A DNA stretch of 64,000 nucleotides from Roseiarcus sp036488815. Its GTDB lineage: Bacteria; Pseudomonadota; Alphaproteobacteria; Rhizobiales; Beijerinckiaceae. Below, piece after piece: positions 1 to 11,812 of the stretch. A program made the position numbers and the translations under genes. The stretch covers positions 69,491 through 133,490 of the forward strand of contig DASXGX010000095.1 of assembly GCA_036488815.1 (NCBI GenBank), given 5' to 3'. Positions within the stretch are counted from its first letter, which is position 1; the number at the start of each line of letters is the position of its first letter. Under the pieces are notes generated by a model. That model saw only the letters and a program-made list of their open reading frames with translations, was not told the DNA's origin and did not search any database.

Positions 1-457
1 GGCATCGCCCTGAGACAGCGCCGGTCCGGCCGTCCACCGAGGCGTAACCGGCGACGATCGCCGCGACGTGCAGCGCGCGAAAGGCGCTGCCGAGTTCCAT
101 CGAGGCGACGACGTTGCCGCCGGGCGAATTGAGCAAGATCACGCTGCGCAGCCCCGGCGAGGAGGCGATCTGCCGCGTGAAGTCGATAAAGGTCTGGGGC
201 GTGTCTTCTTCGATTACCCCGTCGGCGACGATCACCTCGGGACAGCGGGACCCGCAGATGGGGGAATCGAGCGGGGCGGTGCGGAAGGTCATCGGGTCCT
301 GCTGCGCCCATGCCCCGCCCGGCGCGATCAGCAGCAGAGCCGCGCCGGCCGCCACGAGCGCGCGTCTCAATCCCCTGCCCGCGCAGAGTTCGGCGCTGAG
401 TCCGGCACGGAAGCCGATCCGTCCCGGGAAAAGGGAGAAAACCCGGCCTAAGTCCAT
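1..457 (-). CDS. Secreted ClpP-fold (COG3904-like) protein, cut by the window edge
   Basis: An open minus-strand frame runs from an ATG at 457 to the window edge without a stop, so about 152 N-terminal residues are visible. Residues about 31-52 form a basic-then-hydrophobic stretch ending in AWAQQ, which looks like a signal peptide. The mature part has a Cys pair (CGSRCPEVIVADG) and then SPGGNVVASMELG. This resembles the oxyanion-hole strand of ClpP/crotonase-fold proteins and is typical of periplasmic COG3904 proteins. The catalytic serine region lies outside the window, so enzyme activity cannot be judged. It is probably an envelope protein of unknown role. Family assignment is from recall of the motif; the reading frame is seen directly. 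Confidence 0.72.
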   Translation of the reverse strand, partial: MDLGRVFSLFPGRIGFRAGLSAELCAGRGLRRALVAAGAALLLIAPGGAWAQQDPMTFRTAPLDSPICGSRCPEVIVADGVIEEDTPQTFIDFTRQIASSPGLRSVILLNSPGGNVVASMELGSAFRALHVAAIVAGYASVDGRTGAVSGRC

Positions 458-621
458 GGAAATCCTCAAAGCGAAGCGCAGCGAGTCCAGGCACGTTCCG
501 AAAACGTTCCCCCCAATCTGGGGCGAAACTGGGGCGAAAGGAAAGGAGCTCGGGCAAGCGTGCGGACGAGGCCGAAAGGCGGCAAGGCCGAAAGAGTCGA
601 GCGAGGGCTCTTCCGCTACAA

Positions 622-732
622 CGCTTTGCTTTTTGTTGACGCACACACAGCCCGTCACCCCCGCGAAAAGCGGGGGTCCAGATAGCAGGCCTCGCCCTCG
701 ACTCCTGGATGCCCGCTTTCGCGGGCATGACA
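622..732. repeat. Composite REP-like element, copy 1
   Basis: A tail (GCTTTGCTTTTTGTTGAC) is followed by TGTCACC-like sequence and two palindromic cores: CCGCGAAAAGCGG at 661-673, and GCCCGCTTTCGCGGGC within the right half, which ends in ATGACA. The same layout recurs at 1648-1717, 46483-46600 (inverted) and 60265-60381. The right core is the widespread proteobacterial palindrome that reads VMPAKAGIQ when translated. The rest of the gap 458-846 shows no gene. Confidence 0.75.
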
Positions 733-846
733 AGTGGATTCCGGAGAGGCCGCTTCCACCAAAATGCGGAGCGCTCTAAGACGGCGCTCCCCTGGGTGCG
801 CCGCAACCCGCGCATCTCGAGGCGCGCGGCGCTTTTGACATTTCTA

Positions 847-922
847 TGGTGGGCGGTGACGGGCTCGAACCGCCGACCCTCTCGGTGTAAACGAGATGCT
901 CTACCGACTGAGCTAACCGCCC
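847..922 (-). tRNA. tRNA-Val (UAC)
   Basis: On the minus strand the sequence folds as a standard cloverleaf of 76 bases. The acceptor is GGGCGGT/ACCGCCC, the D-arm is TAGCTCAGTCGGTAGAGC, the anticodon stem is CTCG..CGAG with loop TTTACAC (anticodon TAC), and the T-arm is GGTTCGAGCC. Discriminator A and an encoded CCA follow (847-849). It lies downstream of the HU gene. Confidence 0.96.
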
Positions 923-1002
923 ATAGGTTTTTTCGCGCGCGAGCCTACACAGTCGCGCGTTCGAGGCCAAGCCTCGAACGGTCAAGCCTGATCGGCCTCT
1001 CA

Positions 1003-1028
1003 ACAAAAAGGGCGGCTGCGAGCCGCCC
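1003..1028 (-). terminator. Rho-independent terminator of the HU gene
   Basis: The inverted repeat GGGCGGCT-gcg-AGCCGCCC (1010-1028) is followed on the minus strand by TTTTTGTTG. It sits 23 bases past the HU stop codon. Confidence 0.85.
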
Positions 1029-1051
1029 CTTGCAACGACTGGCTCGGGGCT

Positions 1052-1345
1052 TTACGCCTTCTTGACGGTCTTCTTGTTCAGGCTCGCCTTGAGGGCGGCG
1101 CCCGCCTTGAACCGCGCGTTCTTCGAGGCCGCAATCTTGATCTCTTTGCCGGTCGCGGGATTGCGGCCCTTGCCGGCGGCCCGCTCGCGCACCGAGAACG
1201 TGCCGAACCCGACGAGGCGAACCTCGTCACCCTTCTTGAGCGACTTCGCAATGCCGTCGAGGATCGCTTCCAGCGCCGCCGCCGCGCTCACCTTGGTCAA
1301 TTCGGCTTCTTTGGCGATGTGCTCGACGAGCTCGAGTTTGTTCAT
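1052..1345 (-). CDS. hupB: HU-family DNA-binding protein
   Basis: This 97-residue nucleoid protein binds and bends DNA non-specifically as a dimer. It shows the HU N-terminal helices (MNKLELVEHIAKEAELTKVS), the GFGTF turn at residues 46-50 and the arm motif GRNPATGKEI, with the intercalating proline at residue 63. A Lys-rich tail (KKTVKK) extends it a little beyond the usual 90 residues. It follows lon on the same strand, the usual order in Hyphomicrobiales. A terminator lies between lon and this gene, so it probably has its own promoter in the 1346-1550 gap. The symbol follows gene order; hupA/hupB cannot be told apart by sequence here. Confidence 0.95.
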   Translation of the reverse strand: MNKLELVEHIAKEAELTKVSAAAALEAILDGIAKSLKKGDEVRLVGFGTFSVRERAAGKGRNPATGKEIKIAASKNARFKAGAALKASLNKKTVKKA

Positions 1346-1550
1346 GTGGCCTCTCCTATGCCTTTTTCGACGTGATCGCGACGTCGCGCGCTATCTCCCG
1401 TCCAATCTGCGGAAGCTGGCCGTCGCCCGCCCCGACGAATCGACGCTCGAGGTGCGTTTCATTGCTCGCCAATTGGCCGCGGAAAAGCAAGGCTTTCCGG
1501 GCGCCGCCACACAAAAATCGAGCGTTTCCCTGGGTTTTAGGGCGCTCCGA

Positions 1551-1586
1551 AACAAAAGGGCCGCGAATCCCTGGGATTCGCGGCCC
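1551..1586 (-). terminator. Rho-independent terminator downstream of lon
   Basis: A perfect 13-bp inverted repeat, GGGCCGCGAATCC (1558-1570) and GGATTCGCGGCCC (1574-1586), has a 3-base loop and is followed on the minus strand by TTTTGTT. It separates the lon and HU transcripts. Confidence 0.85.
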
Positions 1587-1647
1587 TCCAAGAGGCTCTT
1601 TCGATGAGAACGGCAAGCCGCGGCGAGATCGACGCGCACCTTCTTTA

Positions 1648-1717
1648 GCGCGTTTTGCTTTTCGGTCGACCCGCCCCCGCTGTCACTCCTGGATGCCCGC
1701 TTTCGCGGGCATGACAG
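1648..1717. repeat. Composite REP-like element, copy 2 (short form)
   Basis: It has the tail GCGCGTTTTGCTTTTCGGTCGAC, then TGTCACTCCTGGATGCCCGC and TTTCGCGGGCATGACAG. Compared with the copies at 622 and 60265 it lacks the left palindrome, so it is a one-core derivative. It lies between the lon stop codon and the lon terminator. Confidence 0.7.
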
Positions 1718-1753
1718 GCGCGACCGCGGCTGCTTTGACCAAAACGAGCGCGC

Positions 1754-4177
<2,424 letters not shown>

Positions 4178-4465
4178 TGGCGATCCTGTTTCTTTGCGAC
4201 CCGAGCGCAGGCAAAAGCCGCCCCGGGTTTGAAACGTCAATCAGCCGGCGACACGCAGCCCGAAATTTATGGCGCCGCGTCTCGCCCCCGTGACGCCGCT
4301 CGGAACCTTTGTCCGACGCGGGCGTTTTGACGCTTAACGGAGTTCACTTCGCTCTGCCGACGCAAATACCGTCAGCGGGGAAGATGGCGGCTTGCCGGGC
4401 GAGTTTCAAGCGGCAATCCGCCGTCGTCCCCTGGGCCGAATCCCCAGGGGGTAGAGAGAAGGGCG

Positions 4466-5719
<1,254 letters not shown>

Positions 5720-6017
5720 TGTCTTTCTCCATTTCGGCCGCCGCGGTCGATGCTTTATTCAATCGGACGCCCCGACCGCGCAGCCTAGATATTGCATCCT
5801 AACAAACCGTAGCGCTGACTTTTTGTCCGCATGGTCAGCACACGATACGCCACTTACCCTGACGGCCCTTGATCCCGGACGCTCGGCCCAAGCGACTAGC
5901 AACCACCAATCGCCGCACAAAATCAAGTGCGCCATTCGGCCGCATGCGCCGCCCAAAGCGGAAGGCGCTGAGGCCCACGACCCGACTCGAACGTTAATCC
6001 GCCCGCGTAAGTCTCTG

Positions 6018-6659
6018 TTATAGGCTTGATTTCGGTTCCTCAGGGTCCGTCGTGCGCTTGACGACGACCTCGTCGACGATGCCGAAGCTCTTCGCTTCCT
6101 CGGCCGACATGAAATGGTCACGATCGAGTGTCCGCTCGATCGCCTCATAGCTTTGGCCGGTGTGCGCGACGTAAATCTCGTTGAGCCGGCGCTTGACCTT
6201 GAGGATGTCCTCGGCGTGACGCTGGATGTCCGACGCCTGACCCTGGAACCCGCCCGAGGGCTGGTGGACCATGATGCGCGCATTGGGGAGGGCGTAGCGC
6301 ATGCCCTTTTCGCCGGCGCAGAGCAGCAGCGAGCCCATGGACGCGGCCTGGCCGATGCACATCGTCGTCACCTTGGGCCGGATGAACTGCATCGTGTCGT
6401 AGATCGACAGACCCGCCGTCACCACCCCGCCCGGCGAGTTGATGTACATGGCGATCTCTTTCTTCGGATTGTCCGCCTCGAGAAAGAGCAACTGAGCCAC
6501 GATCAGCGACGCCGAGACGTCCTCGACCGCGCCGACCATGAAGATGATGCGTTCACGCAGAAGCCTGGAGAAGATGTCGAACGACCGCTCGCCGCGCGCC
6601 GACTGCTCGATGACGATCGGAACGAGGTTGTTGTAATAATAATCAACGGGATCGCGCAT
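6018..6659 (-). CDS. clpP: ATP-dependent Clp protease proteolytic subunit
   Basis: This 213-residue serine peptidase forms the double-heptamer chamber used with ClpX (and ClpA). The catalytic triad is Ser107 (GQAASMGS), His132 (MVHQPSGG) and Asp181 (LDRDHFM). The spacings of 25 and 49 residues match E. coli ClpP. It has a short N-terminal extension (MRDPVDYYYNNLVPIVIEQ) as in other rhizobial ClpP proteins. It sits between tig and clpX, the classic order. Confidence 0.98.
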   Translation of the reverse strand: MRDPVDYYYNNLVPIVIEQSARGERSFDIFSRLLRERIIFMVGAVEDVSASLIVAQLLFLEADNPKKEIAMYINSPGGVVTAGLSIYDTMQFIRPKVTTMCIGQAASMGSLLLCAGEKGMRYALPNARIMVHQPSGGFQGQASDIQRHAEDILKVKRRLNEIYVAHTGQSYEAIERTLDRDHFMSAEEAKSFGIVDEVVVKRTTDPEEPKSSL

Positions 6660-6751
6660 GGGTCTCGCTTTCAGGAATTCGGTCGGCGTCGCATTGGCGT
6701 AACATAGGCGCCTTAGCGGCGTTGTGAAAGGGGCCCACTGGGCTTATGCAA

Positions 6752-6772
6752 GGAGCCCGCCAGGCGGGCTCC
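6752..6772 (-). terminator. Probable terminator after trigger factor
   Basis: GGAGCCCGCC (6752-6761) and GGCGGGCTCC (6763-6772) form a near-perfect hairpin 58 bases past the tig stop. On the minus strand it is followed only by TTGCATAA, a weak T-tract, so termination may be partial. Confidence 0.5.
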
Positions 6773-6829
6773 GATAGCGTTAATCGGCGCGGCGGCGCAG
6801 GGTCCGCGCCGCCCCTGATCTCAATCGAG

Positions 6830-8191
6830 TTAGGCCGCGGCCGGGGTCTCGTCGTCGGCCTCCAGGAGCTCCTTGACGGTCACCTTGCGGTCCTCGACTT
6901 TGACGAGCCCGAGGAGGTGGTCGACGACCTTCTCCTCGTAGATCGGCGCGCGCAGCTCGGCCAGCGCCTGGGGATTGTTGCGATAGAACTCCCAGACCTG
7001 CTTCTCCTGGCCGGGGAAGGCGCGAGCGCGCGCGATCAGCGCCTGCGTCAGCTCGTTGTCCTCGACCTTCACTTCGGCCTTCGAGCCGACCTCGGCCAAC
7101 AGCAGACCCAGGCGGACGCGGCGTTCCGCGATGCCGCGATACTCGGCCCGGGCGGCCTCTTCGGTGGTGTTCTCGTCGGCGAAGCTGCGGCCCGAGGCCT
7201 GCTGCTCGCGCTCGACCTGCGCCCAGATGGAGGCGAACTCCTGCTCGACGAGGCCCTCCGGCACTTCGAAGGTATAGCGCGCCGCCAGAGCGTCGAGCAG
7301 CTTGCGCTTCGCCTTTTCGCGCGAGAGGCGCGCATATTCGGCGCCGGTGCGCTCGCGGATCTGGCCCTTGAGCTGCTCCAGGCTCTCGGCGCCGAACTTC
7401 TTGGCGAATTCGTCGTCGATCGCCAGCGCCTCAGGCGCCGCCACCGCCTTCGCGGTCACGTCGAAATCGGCTTTCTGGCCGGCGAGCGTGCGGACCGCAT
7501 AGGCCTCGGGGAAGGTCGCCTGGACGTGGCGCTTCTCGCCCGCGGCGACGCCAAGGAGTTGCTCTTCGAAGCCGGGGATGAAGGTGTTCGAGCCGATGAT
7601 CACCTCGATGCCCTCGCCCGTGCCGCCCTCGAAGGGTTCGCCGTTCAGCGTGCCGACGAAATCGACCGTCACGCGGTCGAAATTCTCCGCCTTGGCGCCC
7701 TCGGGCTTGTCGGCGTAGGTGCGCTGGTCCATCGCAAGACGCTGGAGCGAGGCTTCAATCTCGCTCTCCTCGACGTCGGCGACGGGACGCTCCAGCGCAA
7801 CGTCGGTGAATTCGCCGACCTCGAACTTGGGCAGCACTTCGAGCGCGACCTTGAAATTGAGGTCGCCGCGCGCCTCCAGCGCCGCCTCGATCGCATCCTT
7901 GTCGGTCGGCAGCTCGACCTTCGGCTCCATGGCGAGACGGAGCCCGTTGTCGTCGACGATCTGCTTGTTGGCGGCGTTGATCGCCTCCTGGACCACGTCG
8001 CTCATCACGGAGCGGCCGTAGACGCGCTTGAGATGCGCGACCGGCACCTTGCCGGGACGGAAGCCGTTGATTCGAACCTTGTTCTTGAGGTCGGCCAGTT
8101 GCGCGTCGAGGCGCGAGGCCAAGTCGCTGGCCGACAGAACGATATTGTATTCGCGCTTCAGCCCCTGGCTCAGCGTCTCTGTCACCTGCAT
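6830..8191 (-). CDS. tig: Trigger factor, ribosome-associated chaperone and peptidyl-prolyl isomerase
   Basis: The 453-residue protein has the three trigger factor domains. The N-terminal ribosome-binding domain carries the signature GFRPGKVP (residues about 43-50). The FKBP-type PPIase domain is at about 165-245 (VTVDFVGTLNGEPFEGG, then IPGFEEQLLG). The long C-terminal helical domain ends in an acidic/Ala tail (EADDETPAAA). It binds nascent chains at the ribosome exit. It heads the tig-clpP-clpX-lon array, and a hairpin at 6752-6772 separates it from clpP. Confidence 0.98.
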   Translation of the reverse strand: MQVTETLSQGLKREYNIVLSASDLASRLDAQLADLKNKVRINGFRPGKVPVAHLKRVYGRSVMSDVVQEAINAANKQIVDDNGLRLAMEPKVELPTDKDAIEAALEARGDLNFKVALEVLPKFEVGEFTDVALERPVADVEESEIEASLQRLAMDQRTYADKPEGAKAENFDRVTVDFVGTLNGEPFEGGTGEGIEVIIGSNTFIPGFEEQLLGVAAGEKRHVQATFPEAYAVRTLAGQKADFDVTAKAVAAPEALAIDDEFAKKFGAESLEQLKGQIRERTGAEYARLSREKAKRKLLDALAARYTFEVPEGLVEQEFASIWAQVEREQQASGRSFADENTTEEAARAEYRGIAERRVRLGLLLAEVGSKAEVKVEDNELTQALIARARAFPGQEKQVWEFYRNNPQALAELRAPIYEEKVVDHLLGLVKVEDRKVTVKELLEADDETPAAA

Positions 8192-8285
8192 TGGAAATCC
8201 GCCCTATCAATGAACCTTAATCGACGCCACGCATGGCGCGCCGACCGCACTCGTCGCCGCCCTTCGGCGGGTCGCAGGGCGAAGA

Positions 8286-8371
8286 TGGTGCGGGCGGAGG
8301 GGCTCGAACCCCCACGACTTTTGGTCACCGGAACCTAAATCCGGCGCGTCTACCAGTTCCGCCACGCCCGC
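8286..8371 (-). tRNA. tRNA-Leu (UAG)
   Basis: An 86-base class II tRNA on the minus strand. The acceptor is GCGGGCG/CGCCCGC, the anticodon stem is CCGGA/TCCGG with loop TTTAGGT (anticodon TAG), a long variable arm follows (TGACCAAAAGTCGTG), and the T-arm is GGTTCGAGCC. Discriminator A and encoded CCA (8286-8288) end it. Confidence 0.96.
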
Positions 8372-8617
8372 ATCCCGCGCGCTCCGCAGGAGAGGCTGGT
8401 CTGCTTCGGGCGGGCTCTATAGCAGCTTGGGCCGCCCGCGCCACAGAAAAATGCACGCCGAGCCTGCCTTTCGGCGTTCGAGGGCGCTCGCCGGGCGACG
8501 GCGAGCATGCGCCGGCGACGGCGAAGCCGGTTGCGCCGCCTGCGGGGTCGTCTAAGAAACGTCGAGCGGCGGCGCCAATGGCGAATAGCGAAGGCCGAAG
8601 ATCAAGCCGAGGAGGCC

Positions 8618-10081
8618 ATGAACTTGCCTATGACGCCATGGCGAACGATGTCCCAAAATGACGCAGCAGAAGCGGAAAGCGCGGGCTCGGCGGCGCGCGC
8701 GACTGGCGTCACCCGGCGCGCGTGGCTCGGCGGCGCGCTCGGCGCGAGCCTTTGGGCCTGGCCGACGGCGCGCGCCGAAACGCCCTCCCCCGCGTCGGAG
8801 GGCCTGCGCGAATTCGTCGCAGCGCCGGGCTCGGCGGCCCTGCTCGCCCCGCCCGCCCCGGCGACGCGTCTCCTTCTTTATAATGGCGGCGCGCCCGGTC
8901 CCTTGATCCGCTTGCGCAAGGGCGAGGAGCTCAAGCTGCGCCTCGTCAACCGCCTCGACGAGGCGACGACGCTGAGCTTCCCCGGGCTGAGGCGCCCGAA
9001 CGCGGTCGCTGGCGTCGGCGGCCTCACCGGGGCGCCCGTCCCGGCCGGCGGGACGCTCGACATTCGCTTCACCCCGCCCGACAGCGGTTTCAATCTCTAC
9101 GGCCCCGACGTCGGCGGGGCGACGGCGCGGCAGATCGCGAGCGGCCTCATCGGTCCGATCGTGGTCGAGGAGGAAAAGCCGCCGGAGGCGGATCTCGAGA
9201 CTGTCGTCCTCGTCTCGGATTGGCGGCTCGACGACAAAGGCGTACCCACCGACGACTTCGCCGACCCGAAAGTGACGCGCGGCGCCGGCAGGATCGGCCC
9301 GATCGTCACCGCCAACGCCAGCCCGGCGCCGATCAAGTTGACGGCGGCGCCCGGCGCGCGGGTGCGCCTGCGGCTCGCCAATGCGGCCACCGCGCGCGTC
9401 ATGTTCGTTGCGGTCGCCGGGGTCAAACCGATGATCGTGGCGGTCGACGGCCAACCGAGCGAACCGTTCGCGCCGTTGCGCAATCTCGTGCCGATGGGCC
9501 CCGGCTCCCGTTTCGAGCTGATGTTCGATATGCCGCGGGACGCCGGCGCGACCGCTTCGTTCGTCCTGCGCGGCGGCGAGGCGGCGGCGATCCCTGGCGA
9601 GGCCGACCGGCCGCTGGTCGTTTTCGAGGCCAAGGGCGAGCCGGTTCCGCAGCGCGCCGCTGCGCCGGCCGGCCTGCCCGCCAACCCGCTGCTGCCTGCC
9701 GAGATCGACCTCGAGCGGGCCGCCCGCTTCGATCTCGCCATAGCGGGCGGCGGCGCGGCGCCGCTCACGGTCAACGGGACGAGTCTGACCGACTGGAGCG
9801 CCAAGCCGCAGTTCAGCGTCGCGCGGGGCGCCCCGGTGACGCTCGGCTACGTCAACAAGACCGCCGTCGCCCAGACGATGCGGCTCGGCGGCCATGTCGG
9901 ACGCCTGCTGCACGCGCTCGACGACGGCTGGGAGCCCTATTGGCGCGACACCATCCTGATCGCGCCGGGAAAGACGGTCCATGTCGCCTTCGTCGCCGAC
10001 AACCCCGGGAAATGGCCGATCGGCTCGGCCATCCCCGAGCATCGCAGCGCCGGCCTCGCGGCCTGGATGCAGGTGGGGTGA
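8618..10081 (+). CDS. Multicopper-oxidase-fold exported protein with degenerate copper sites
   Basis: About 487 residues with three cupredoxin-like domains. The N-terminus has VTRRAWLGGALGASLWAW and TARA, a twin-arginine-like export signal. Segments corresponding to the four copper-binding motifs are recognisable but lack the ligands: HWHG is replaced by SFPGLR, WYHSH by FNLYGPD, HPMHLHG by MRLGGHVG, and HCH..EH by SAIPEHRSAG. Oxidase activity is therefore unlikely. The pattern recalls FtsP/SufI, a Tat-exported copper-free family member linked to cell division. The frame is open from 8507, but that stretch is Arg-rich low-complexity; ATG 8618 (SD GAGGAGG very close) or ATG 8630 are the likelier starts. 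It ends 54 bases from a convergent oxidoreductase gene. Confidence 0.78.
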   Translation: MNLPMTPWRTMSQNDAAEAESAGSAARATGVTRRAWLGGALGASLWAWPTARAETPSPASEGLREFVAAPGSAALLAPPAPATRLLLYNGGAPGPLIRLRKGEELKLRLVNRLDEATTLSFPGLRRPNAVAGVGGLTGAPVPAGGTLDIRFTPPDSGFNLYGPDVGGATARQIASGLIGPIVVEEEKPPEADLETVVLVSDWRLDDKGVPTDDFADPKVTRGAGRIGPIVTANASPAPIKLTAAPGARVRLRLANAATARVMFVAVAGVKPMIVAVDGQPSEPFAPLRNLVPMGPGSRFELMFDMPRDAGATASFVLRGGEAAAIPGEADRPLVVFEAKGEPVPQRAAAPAGLPANPLLPAEIDLERAARFDLAIAGGGAAPLTVNGTSLTDWSAKPQFSVARGAPVTLGYVNKTAVAQTMRLGGHVGRLLHALDDGWEPYWRDTILIAPGKTVHVAFVADNPGKWPIGSAIPEHRSAGLAAWMQVG

Positions 10082-10097
10082 TTGCGGCCACCCCTCT

Positions 10098-10120
10098 CCC
10101 GCGTGCGAACCGCATGCGGG
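10098..10120. terminator. Hairpin between convergent genes
   Basis: CCCGCGTGCG-aac-CGCATGCGGG (one mismatch or wobble pair) lies in the 54-base gap between two convergent stop codons. It has no clear T-tract on either strand, so it is only a possible bidirectional terminator. Confidence 0.4.
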
Positions 10121-10135
10121 AAAGGGCCAGGGCCG

Positions 10136-11164
10136 CTACGCGCCGGCGCCGAACCCTTCGAGCACGATCTTGCCCTTGGCTCGGCCGCTCTCGATCAGCG
10201 CGTGGGCGCGCCGGAGATTGGCGGCGTTGATCGCGCCGAAGCGCTCGGAGAGCGTCGTGCGGATCGCTCCCTCGTCGACGAGGCGAGCGACCTCGTTGAG
10301 TATGGCGCCTTGCGCGGCCATGTCGGCGGTCTCGAACATCGGGCGCGTGAACATCAGCTCCCAATGGATCGAGAGGCTCTTGCGCTTGAAGGGATTGATA
10401 TCGAGCGCCGCCGGATCGTCGATCAGGCCGAACCGGCCCTGCGGCGCGATCAACTGCACGATCTCGGCGAGATGGTCGCCGGTGTTGGTGGTCGAGAACA
10501 CGAAGCCGGGCGCGCCGATCTCGAGCGCCGCGATCTCAGCCGCCAGCGGCTTCGCGTGGTCGACGACATGGTGGGCGCCGAACGCCTGCGCCCACCCGCG
10601 CGTTTCGGGCCGCGAAGCGGTCGCGATGACGGTGAGATCGGTGAGACGGCGGGCGAGCTGAATGGCGATCGAGCCGACGCCGCCCGCTCCGCCGATGATC
10701 AGCACCGTGTTCGCCGCGCCGGGCACCGGCTTGCGGACGTCGAGCCGGTCGAACAGCATCTCCCAGGCGGTGACTGCGGTCAGCGGCAGAGCGGCGGCCT
10801 CGGCCCAGTCGAGCGAGGCGGGCTTGCGGCCGACGATGCGCTCGTCGACGAGATGGAATTCCGAATTGGCGCCGGGGCGGCCGATCGCGCCGGCGTAATA
10901 GACGGCGTCGCCCGGCTTGAACGCCTGGACCTGAGGCCCGACCGCGACGACCGTCCCCGCCGCGTCCCAGCCCAGCACTTTCCAAGCGTCGGAGCCCGGC
11001 CCCAACATGCCGCGCCGCACCTTGGTGTCGACCGGATTCACCGACACCGCCCGCACCTCGACGAGGATGTCGCGGCCGGCCGGCTGGGGCTTGGGCAGGT
11101 CGATGTCGACCAGAGCTTGGGGATCGTTGGCGGGAAGCGGGGTTTTGGCGCCGATGGCTCGCAT
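10136..11164 (-). CDS. Zinc-binding-dehydrogenase-family oxidoreductase (quinone-reductase type)
   Basis: A 342-residue medium-chain dehydrogenase/reductase. The N-terminal GroES-like domain contains VSVNPVDTKVRRG and GWDAAGTVVAVG. The Rossmann domain contains the nucleotide motif IIGGAGGVGSIAIQLAR. The catalytic zinc cysteine and histidine of true alcohol dehydrogenases are absent, which fits NADPH:quinone oxidoreductase-like members (adh_fam_1). The ATG at 11164 follows AAAAGGAGACCGCA. It is divergent from an HxlR-type regulator 98 bases away; known pairs of this kind (for example QorR/qor2 and YodB targets) respond to quinones and electrophiles. That role is inferred here. Confidence 0.85.
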   Translation of the reverse strand: MRAIGAKTPLPANDPQALVDIDLPKPQPAGRDILVEVRAVSVNPVDTKVRRGMLGPGSDAWKVLGWDAAGTVVAVGPQVQAFKPGDAVYYAGAIGRPGANSEFHLVDERIVGRKPASLDWAEAAALPLTAVTAWEMLFDRLDVRKPVPGAANTVLIIGGAGGVGSIAIQLARRLTDLTVIATASRPETRGWAQAFGAHHVVDHAKPLAAEIAALEIGAPGFVFSTTNTGDHLAEIVQLIAPQGRFGLIDDPAALDINPFKRKSLSIHWELMFTRPMFETADMAAQGAILNEVARLVDEGAIRTTLSERFGAINAANLRRAHALIESGRAKGKIVLEGFGAGA

Positions 11165-11250
11165 TGCGGTCTCCTTTTAGGATATAGCGCTCAATTGACA
11201 GCTACGGGCCTGCCCCGCAAGAATGCACAAGATGAACACATAGTGTTGAA

Positions 11251-11255
11251 AAGGA
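11251..11255 (+). promoter_or_regulatory. Ribosome binding site supporting a CTG start
   Basis: AAGGA lies 7 bases before the CTG at 11263. No ATG, GTG or TTG exists in this frame between the upstream stop codon (11233-11235) and 11356, so this site decides the start proposed for the HxlR gene. Confidence 0.5.
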
Positions 11256-11262
11256 TACCGCC

Positions 11263-11646
11263 CTGCCCCGCGTCCGCCACAAGCGACTCGACTGCAGCCC
11301 CGGCTGCGCGGTCGAAGCCGTCCTCAGCCTGATCGACGGCAAGTGGAAGGGCGTCGTGCTCTATCACCTGCTCCAGGGGACGCACCGCTTCAACGAACTG
11401 CGCCGGCTGATCCCCAATGTGACGCAGAGGATGCTCACCAATCAGTTGCGTGAGCTCGAGGCGGACGGGCTGATCGTCCGCAAGGTCTATCCAGAAGTGC
11501 CGCCGAAGGTGGAATACAGCCTGACCGAGCGGGGCCGCAGTCTCGCGCCGGTGATCGCCGCGCTCAAGGCCTGGGCCGATCTCCATGTCGACCCGGCCAC
11601 GCTCGCGCCGCGCGTCGCGCAGGACCCGAAGCGCGCGGCGGCCTGA
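11263..11646 (+). CDS. HxlR-family transcriptional regulator, apparent CTG start
   Basis: About 127 residues of a winged-helix HxlR (DUF24) regulator. The family signature begins well before the first conventional start at GTG 11356: LPRVRHKRLDCSPGCAVEAV, then LIDGKWKGVVLYHLL, and the recognition region RFNELRRLIPNVTQRMLTNQL, which continues past the GTG. Starting at 11356 would delete the first helix and the conserved N-terminal Cys residues that serve as redox sensors in YodB, QorR and HypR. CTG 11263 has an AAGGA site 7 bases upstream and yields the usual (M)PRVRH-type N-terminus. It is divergent from the oxidoreductase gene, its probable target. A sequencing error near the start is the alternative. 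Confidence 0.8.
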   Translation: MPRVRHKRLDCSPGCAVEAVLSLIDGKWKGVVLYHLLQGTHRFNELRRLIPNVTQRMLTNQLRELEADGLIVRKVYPEVPPKVEYSLTERGRSLAPVIAALKAWADLHVDPATLAPRVAQDPKRAAA

Positions 11647-11812
11647 GCGTCCCTTAAAGGGCGCGCGAAGGCGGCGTCAGCCCGCAAGCCGGGCGAAAAT
11701 CTCGTCGATCGGCGCCGGCGCGCCGGCTCTCGAGAAAATCGCGATGAGTCCCAGCGCCATCCAACGTGACTTCGGCGGCGGCGACGACGCCACCGATGCG
11801 CTGGGCTGGGCG

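Noticed and set aside
6746..8338. Long plus-strand frame opposite trigger factor (and similar frames opposite lon, clpX and amtB)
   Set aside because: Antisense shadows of strongly conserved genes; low-complexity translation and no ribosome site.
11647..11812. Short minus-strand ORF of 28-38 codons after nnr
   Set aside because: Has an ATG but no convincing ribosome site, homology or conserved neighbour; could be chance.
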